The notes beneath the pieces are model-generated. The model did not search any database. It was not told where the DNA came from and was given only the letters and a program-made list of their open reading frames with translations. A stretch of DNA of 64,000 bases from positions 120,121,877-120,185,876 of the forward strand of contig NC_061862.1 of the NCBI RefSeq assembly GCF_907164915.1, given 5' to 3'. This DNA is from Impatiens glandulifera (lineage: Eukaryota; Streptophyta; Magnoliopsida; Ericales; Balsaminaceae). The translations under genes were made by a program, and so were the position numbers. Numbering within the stretch: the first letter of the stretch is position 1; each line of letters begins with the position of its first letter. Shown piece after piece: positions 59,701-64,000 of the stretch.

Positions 59701-60141
59701 CTGCCCTTGCCTTAAGCGACTTTGTAACAACGTCGTTTAGAAGGCAGAAATGAGACTCCAAGGCTTTATTCTTCCCATTCATGTTAATCGGTCTGTCAGT
59801 GTTCGAGAAAACACTCTTCATTTCTGAGATAATCTCGACCGGAATCGCAAAGTCAAAGGTATGACCCTCAGAAGGAAGTTTGAAGAACTCCGTGAAAATG
59901 GATTTAGAGAAGGAAAAATTTGCGTCGTTCACCGTTGCCTTGACCGAATCTCCAACCTATTTCCCTATTTTGAAGAACTCACGAACTTCTTCTTCATATA
60001 GAACAAAAGGGCCGCTGAGAAATTTTCTAAAGCTAGATGCCTCCAAAGATTTGAACATCTCCACAATATCTTGTTGTTAAAGAGATCTTGTTCAAATAAT
60101 ATCTTATTGTGAGAGAAAGAGATAATCTTTTTAGTTGTCAT
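56721..60141 (-). pseudogene. accessory ORF copy 6 (long type) of element E
   Basis: ATG 60141 starts MTTKKIISFSHNK. A frameshift leads to DIVEMFKSLEASSFRKFLSG and Y-E-E-E-V-R-E-F-F, then a stop. An open frame 59932-59513 follows, with FKLPSEGHTFDF (LPSEG 59864-59878) and MVAITRGIPINWASTLF. The tail is hydrophilic and Thr/Val/Glu-rich (59167-58718), with an aromatic helix-like block YRLYSQYDEIIFSNEFATEW (near 58525-58466) and a coiled-coil-like segment (57259-57077). It ends in an RGG-rich stretch (about 56895-56790) and stops at 56721. ~1140 codons in several broken frames. Function unknown. Confidence 0.8.
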
Positions 60142-60258
60142 TTTTTAGTATGAGAACGAGATTAGACAAGAAGGATCAAGATTTATTTTAGAGAGGCAGA
60201 GATCAAACTAGGGTTTTAGGATTACAAATAGCGTAAAAACCCTTTAGGCATGCAAGTT

Positions 60259-60271
60259 GTCCTTATATAGT
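60259..60271 (-). promoter_or_regulatory. TATA box of accessory ORF 6
   Basis: The minus strand reads ACTATATAAGGAC, ~120 bp before the ATG, followed by a CT-rich leader. A CACGTG lies just upstream at 60283-60288. Confidence 0.6.
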
Positions 60272-60441
60272 ATTTGAACAGTCACGTGTTCAACAAGTAT
60301 TATTTGAAATAGAACCGTTATTTAATTTAAATGCCTTTTTCCCAAAATTAATTATTAAATGTATTTTACCAAATTCCTAGAGACTGCAACGTCGTGAAGT
60401 AGTTAACTGTAGGGTATATTAGTCATATTTTTAACATTGAG

Positions 60442-60453
60442 AGACACGTGTCT
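60442..60453 (-). promoter_or_regulatory. G-box palindrome upstream of accessory ORF 6
   Basis: AGACACGTGTCT, identical to the element upstream of copy 3, 301 bp from the ATG. Confidence 0.55.
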
Positions 60454-60483
60454 TCAAGTTATTCGAAATTTAGAATATGACTG

Positions 60484-62442
60484 TGATAGGATCAGCTTTA
60501 TCGTAAGAGACGGGGGTCTGGCTAAGGATGAAGGCTTATGAAAAACGGTTTGATAGAAATCATGTTAGGGATTAATATCTCTTTCTATTCTACGCAAACT
60601 TGTGTAAACACTTGAAACAGATTCAAGGCGGAATTGTTTACTTGGGTTTGAAGCACAAGCTGAAATATGAAAAGATGACAGAAATGAAGAACACAACAAT
60701 TTGTTTATGGATGTTCGGAGAAACTCTTCTACGTCACCCCTTCTTCCAACCACTAGAAGGATTCACTATAATATGATGAGAATCAAATACAGTTTACACA
60801 CACTTAGCTCACTATTGAACATAATACTTTTTGTTCAATTATAAGATGAAGAATATCACTCAGCTAATGGTGTTTTGATTCTAGCTCTCTCTCTCGATTC
60901 ACACACAGTTCAATCAGAAAGAAGTTTCACAGAATAAGTTCAGTAAGCAAGATGATTGAGTAGACTCTCTCTCTGCAAAATCAGAATGCTTGTTTGTTTT
61001 GCAAAAGCTCAAGATTGTTAAGGCTGGGTAAGGTGCTTCGTCCGTTGTCCTTAGGATTGATTAAATACTGAGCAGGAGCTAACGGTCGAATCTTCAAGAA
61101 TGATACGTGGCACTCTTCCATTGGAAAGCCTCCATTGTACACAGCAGGTTCTGAGCACAAGGATCGTGGCCGTACCGAACTAGTAGTGCGCCGAATATTC
61201 CATCAGGGATGTACCTGCAAAACGGGTAATGTGAGGAAAATTCTCTTACGTGGCATTCCTTGATTGGATTCATATAGCTGTTGTACTAATCTTCACAAGA
61301 AAATGGAGCAGAAGTAGGGTACAGCTATAGCACGTGGGTAGGAGAAATGCTAGATTCAAGCGTACTGCTTAAACAGAGCATTAGACGTATTTCAATTAGA
61401 CGGATTTGAGAAAATCAGTCTAATGAAATAAGTCAACTCCTTCTAATGAAAAACGTCTATTAGACCACCTGGTCTAATAAAATTAGACTCGCGTCTAATT
61501 ACAATAACCATTAGACGGGTACGTCTAACTCTACTGAGTTAGACTGACGCGTCTAATTCTGGTTCTACCTCAGACTTGTCTAAAGGAGTTAGTCTCACGT
61601 CTAACTTTCACTAATTAGACTACCCGTCTAATTATTAAATAACCATTAGACTGACACGTCTAACTCTCACTGAGTTAGACTGACGCGTCTAATTCCGGTT
61701 TTACCTCAGACTAATTTGAAGGAGTTAGACTCACGTCTAACTTTCACTAATTAGACTACCCGTCTAATTATCCAATAACCATTAGACTTCCACGTCTAAC
61801 TCCAATGAGTTAGACTGGCACGTCTAATTCCGCGTATTCATTAAACTATCCGTCTAATTCTTTACGTCTATTAGACTTACACGTCTAACTCCGATGAGTT
61901 AGACTGTACGTCTAATTCTAATAGACTCACGTCTAATTCTATTAGACTCACGTCTAATTCCGTGTATTCATTAGACTATCCGTCTAATTCTTTATACATC
62001 TATTAGACTTACACGTCTAACTCCGATGAGTTAGACTGTACGTCTAATTCCATTATACTTACGTCTAATTCCGTGTATTCATTAGACTATTCGTCTAATT
62101 CTTTGCACATCTATTAGACTTACACGTCTAACTCCGATGAGTTAGACTGTACGTCTAATTCCATTAGACTCACGTCTAATTCTATTAGACTTACGTCTAA
62201 TTCACGCGTCTATTAGACTGCACGTCTAACTCCGTTGAGTTAGACTGTGCGTCTAATTCTATTAGACTTGCGTCTAATTTTATGCGAATGGAGATTAAAA
62301 TCGTTCTAATGACCCTCATTAGATCCAAGTCTAATAACATGTAGTCTTAATACACCTGTATCAAAACTCAAAAATTATTTCATCATCAAAATATCAGTGG
62401 GTAAATTATTTCAACACTTAGTCAAAATAATTTGACCCAACA
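60484..62442 (-). repeat. 3' LTR of element F
   Basis: On the minus strand TGTTGGGTCA to CCTATCA, 1959 bp. A TATTTAAT promoter motif is at 61060-61067. Leader hairpin CTTCT/GGAAG (60743-60759, with a G-U pair) and TGACGTAG. U3 is a long TAGACG dyad tract (61380-62300). Confidence 0.88.
61380..62300. repeat. TAGACG dyad tract in F LTR
   Basis: Dozens of TTAGAC...GTCTAA dyads separated by 2-5 bp. A larger unit of ~110-130 bp starts TCTATTAGACTTACACGTCT at about 61868, 61999 and 62110. Confidence 0.9.
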
Positions 62443-62728
62443 ATTTCCCCTTTTTTTATGAAGAAATTGCAAACCTGCATACATATAACAAGACATGCAT
62501 TCATCCAATAAATAAACAAACAGACAGCATGCAAGTAATCATTCAAAAACATCCATGTTGATCACATATGAGTGTTTTCAGAAGAAACACTCAAAATATT
62601 GTTCAATGTAACCACGATATGCTTACCAAAAACATTATGAAAACATTCAAAATAACTAAAAAAAGAGATTTAATCATTAGTCTTCTTCTTCTTCCTAGTC
62701 ATGACTTTTGGACAGGATAGACTTCAAC

Positions 62729-63474
62729 CTAAGATGTCTCTAAGACTGCAGTTAGAGGGGAGTTGGAGTCTTCACTTTTTCGTTTCTTAGACTTGAGCGT
62801 TTCCACCCTTTGAATGTAATCAACCACTTTTTGGTAGTTCAGGATCTTAGAGGGGAGGGGAAAACTCTTACCATGTTCGTTCAGACGATGATAGAGAAAA
62901 GAACTGAGAGGACCGTCAAAGCCAAAGATCTTCTTTCTAGTGATAACCATTCTGACAAGATTCCCGAAGAGGAAGCTTGTCCAGTTCACCGGAACACCCC
63001 TGGTGATAGCCACCATGATCTGAAAGACCTTCGTACAATATTTGTAGGAGGTTTCTTTAGACAGAAGGGATTTCGAAATGATATCACTTAAAAGAGCATA
63101 TTCAACCTTCAGAAGGTTTTTCTTTCCATGAATATCTACTTCAGGGGAATCGGAAAAGACTTTTATCATCGTAATCATTAGGTTAAGGTGAGTGGTAGAG
63201 AAATCATCAATACCTTCTGTTGGGAGATGAATGAACTCACCAAAAGATTCTTCTGTGATCCATACCATCTGGCCCATTACTGCACCAGCAATAACATTAT
63301 CTTGATAGGAGCTAGCGGTTTGGAAGAATTCGTTGACAAGTTGTTCATGATAAGTTTCATGAGGGGTGAAGAATCTTCTCAGCCCAGAAGCTTTTAGCGA
63401 TTCAAACATCCAGATTCAAGAGTGGATACAGATTGAAAGTCCACTTGAATCGATTTTGGTCGGAAGGTCAACAT
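62729..63474 (-). pseudogene. accessory ORF copy 7 (short type) of element F, one frameshift
   Basis: ATG 63474 gives a start ending D-F-Q-S-V-S-T-L-E-S-G. A one-base frameshift near 63412 leads into an otherwise open 226-codon frame: MFESLKASGLRRF, YHEQLVNEFFQTA, FIHLPTEGIDDF (LPTEG 63212-63226) and MVAITRGVPVNWTSFLFGN. The Lys-rich end LKSKKRKSED could be a nuclear localisation signal (inference). This is the best preserved copy of the accessory domain in the window. It has no long tail and ends ~290 bp from the LTR. Confidence 0.85.
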
Positions 63475-63566
63475 TTTGATTTGATGAACAAGGGTTTGAG
63501 AGATTAGACTTCTAAAGAGAGAAAGAGGGATTTCAAGGATATTCTATCTTTTAGAGTGAATGAACC

Positions 63567-63576
63567 TATTAATATC
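63567..63576 (-). promoter_or_regulatory. TATA-like box of accessory ORF 7
   Basis: The minus strand reads ATATTAATAG, ~95 bp upstream of the ATG, followed by a CTCTTTCTCTC leader. Confidence 0.4.
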
Positions 63577-63742
63577 GGGGCTTTAATCATGAAGAAAAAA
63601 ACTAATGATTACTCCTACTGTCAAGAATTTCAAAAGAAAGTTCCCAATAAACAGCATTTAATGTTAGCATGAAATAGAACGTCTAATACTAAGTGTACAA
63701 GAAAAAGATGTCAGAAATATTAGTCATTTCTTGCATATTGAG

Positions 63743-63754
63743 AGACACATGTCT
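63743..63754 (-). promoter_or_regulatory. G-box-like palindrome upstream of accessory ORF 7
   Basis: AGACACATGTCT, one base from the G-box palindrome of copies 3 and 6, ~270 bp upstream of the ATG in a matching context (TTGAGAGACAC.TGTCTTC). Confidence 0.5.
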
Positions 63755-63854
63755 TCAATTCTTTTGAGGAATAACTGAATTTATTTTTCGGCGGGAGAGA
63801 GGACTCAAACAGACATCATTTAAAAGACAGATGTCCGAAAAGCCAGAAGATGAA

Positions 63855-64000
63855 GAGTCTAATTACACCAGTAGTTAGACGTTTTATTCTCCTTTTCACA
63901 TTTTCAACTTCTTTTTAAAAATCAGTCTATTAGACTTGTACGTCTAATTATGCTATAACAGCACGTGAGACACGCGTGTCTGATTAGACGTGAGCATCCT
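63855..64000. repeat. TAGACG motifs upstream of accessory ORF 7
   Basis: GTTAGACG, TTAGACTTGTACGTCTAA and ATTAGACG occur within 150 bp, the same motif as the LTR tract of this element. Confidence 0.6.

Larger units (their letters stand above)
54990..60483 (-). mobile_element. copia element E, 3' portion with long accessory ORF
   Basis: The minus-strand 3' LTR (54990-56584) is preceded by a polypurine tract (minus AAAAAGGGGAAATTG, 56585-56600) and a long accessory ORF (56721-60141). At 60484 the element is interrupted by element F. Its gag-pol and 5' LTR would lie beyond the window. No TSD can be tested. Confidence 0.85.
60484..64000 (-). mobile_element. copia element F, 3' portion, nested in E
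   Basis: The minus-strand 3' LTR (60484-62442), a polypurine tract (minus AAAAAAAGGGGAAATTG) and a short accessory ORF (62729-63474) continue beyond the window. The LTR lies directly upstream of E's accessory promoter, so F inserted into E. The flanking 5 bp on the left is GACTG; the partner copy is out of view. Confidence 0.85.

Overview
This window is repeat-only plant nuclear DNA, most likely from a eudicot. The evidence is Ty1/copia retrotransposons with a TGGTATCAGAGC-type primer-binding site (initiator tRNA-Met), plant UBN2-type Gag, a plant LINE ORF1 remnant, a CACTA transposon end and a large AT-rich satellite array. I found no intact host gene. The accessory ORFs resemble predicted proteins I recall from Lamiales such as Dorcoceras. 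That is memory only, and the species is not determined.

Layout. 1-6888: decayed minus-strand copia element A, 5'-truncated, with two accessory ORFs downstream of pol. 7205-7356: a CACTA-type end. 7370-8775: a ~45-bp minisatellite. 8776-12706 and 16378-21000: old, mostly unclassifiable repeat DNA holding the short pol-less copia element C (12707-16372, exact TSD ACCTC). 21326-37530: giant (16.2 kb) plus-strand copia element B, with ~1.24-kb LTRs, decayed gag-pol, three accessory ORFs in a row, and a nested solo LTR (24293-26483, exact TSD CACGG). B sits inside a LINE ORF1 remnant. 37991-54989: a ~12-kb satellite with ~82-bp monomers, part of it in an 11-monomer ~900-bp higher-order repeat, interrupted by pol-less copia element D (41135-46150). 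54990-60483: the 3' part of minus-strand element E, with a long accessory ORF. 60484-64000: minus-strand element F, inserted into E and running off the window.

The main biology is a family of related copia elements that carry, between pol and the 3' LTR, an accessory gene with a shared ~220-residue domain (LPTEG and NW motifs). Seven copies are visible in four elements. At least five have their own TATA-like box and pyrimidine-rich leader, and three also carry a G-box palindrome ~270-300 bp upstream. Short single-domain and long (1000+ codon) versions exist, and the order short-then-long is shared by A and B.

The LTR families B-F differ in their 5' halves but share a leader module of two small hairpins flanking TGACGTAG, with base-pair covariation in the first hairpin. 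Element D's LTRs also contain a tRNA-Asp-like sequence. Nearly every gene here is broken by stops, frameshifts or lost catalytic residues. The best preserved is the Gag of element D, which is split by one stop codon.
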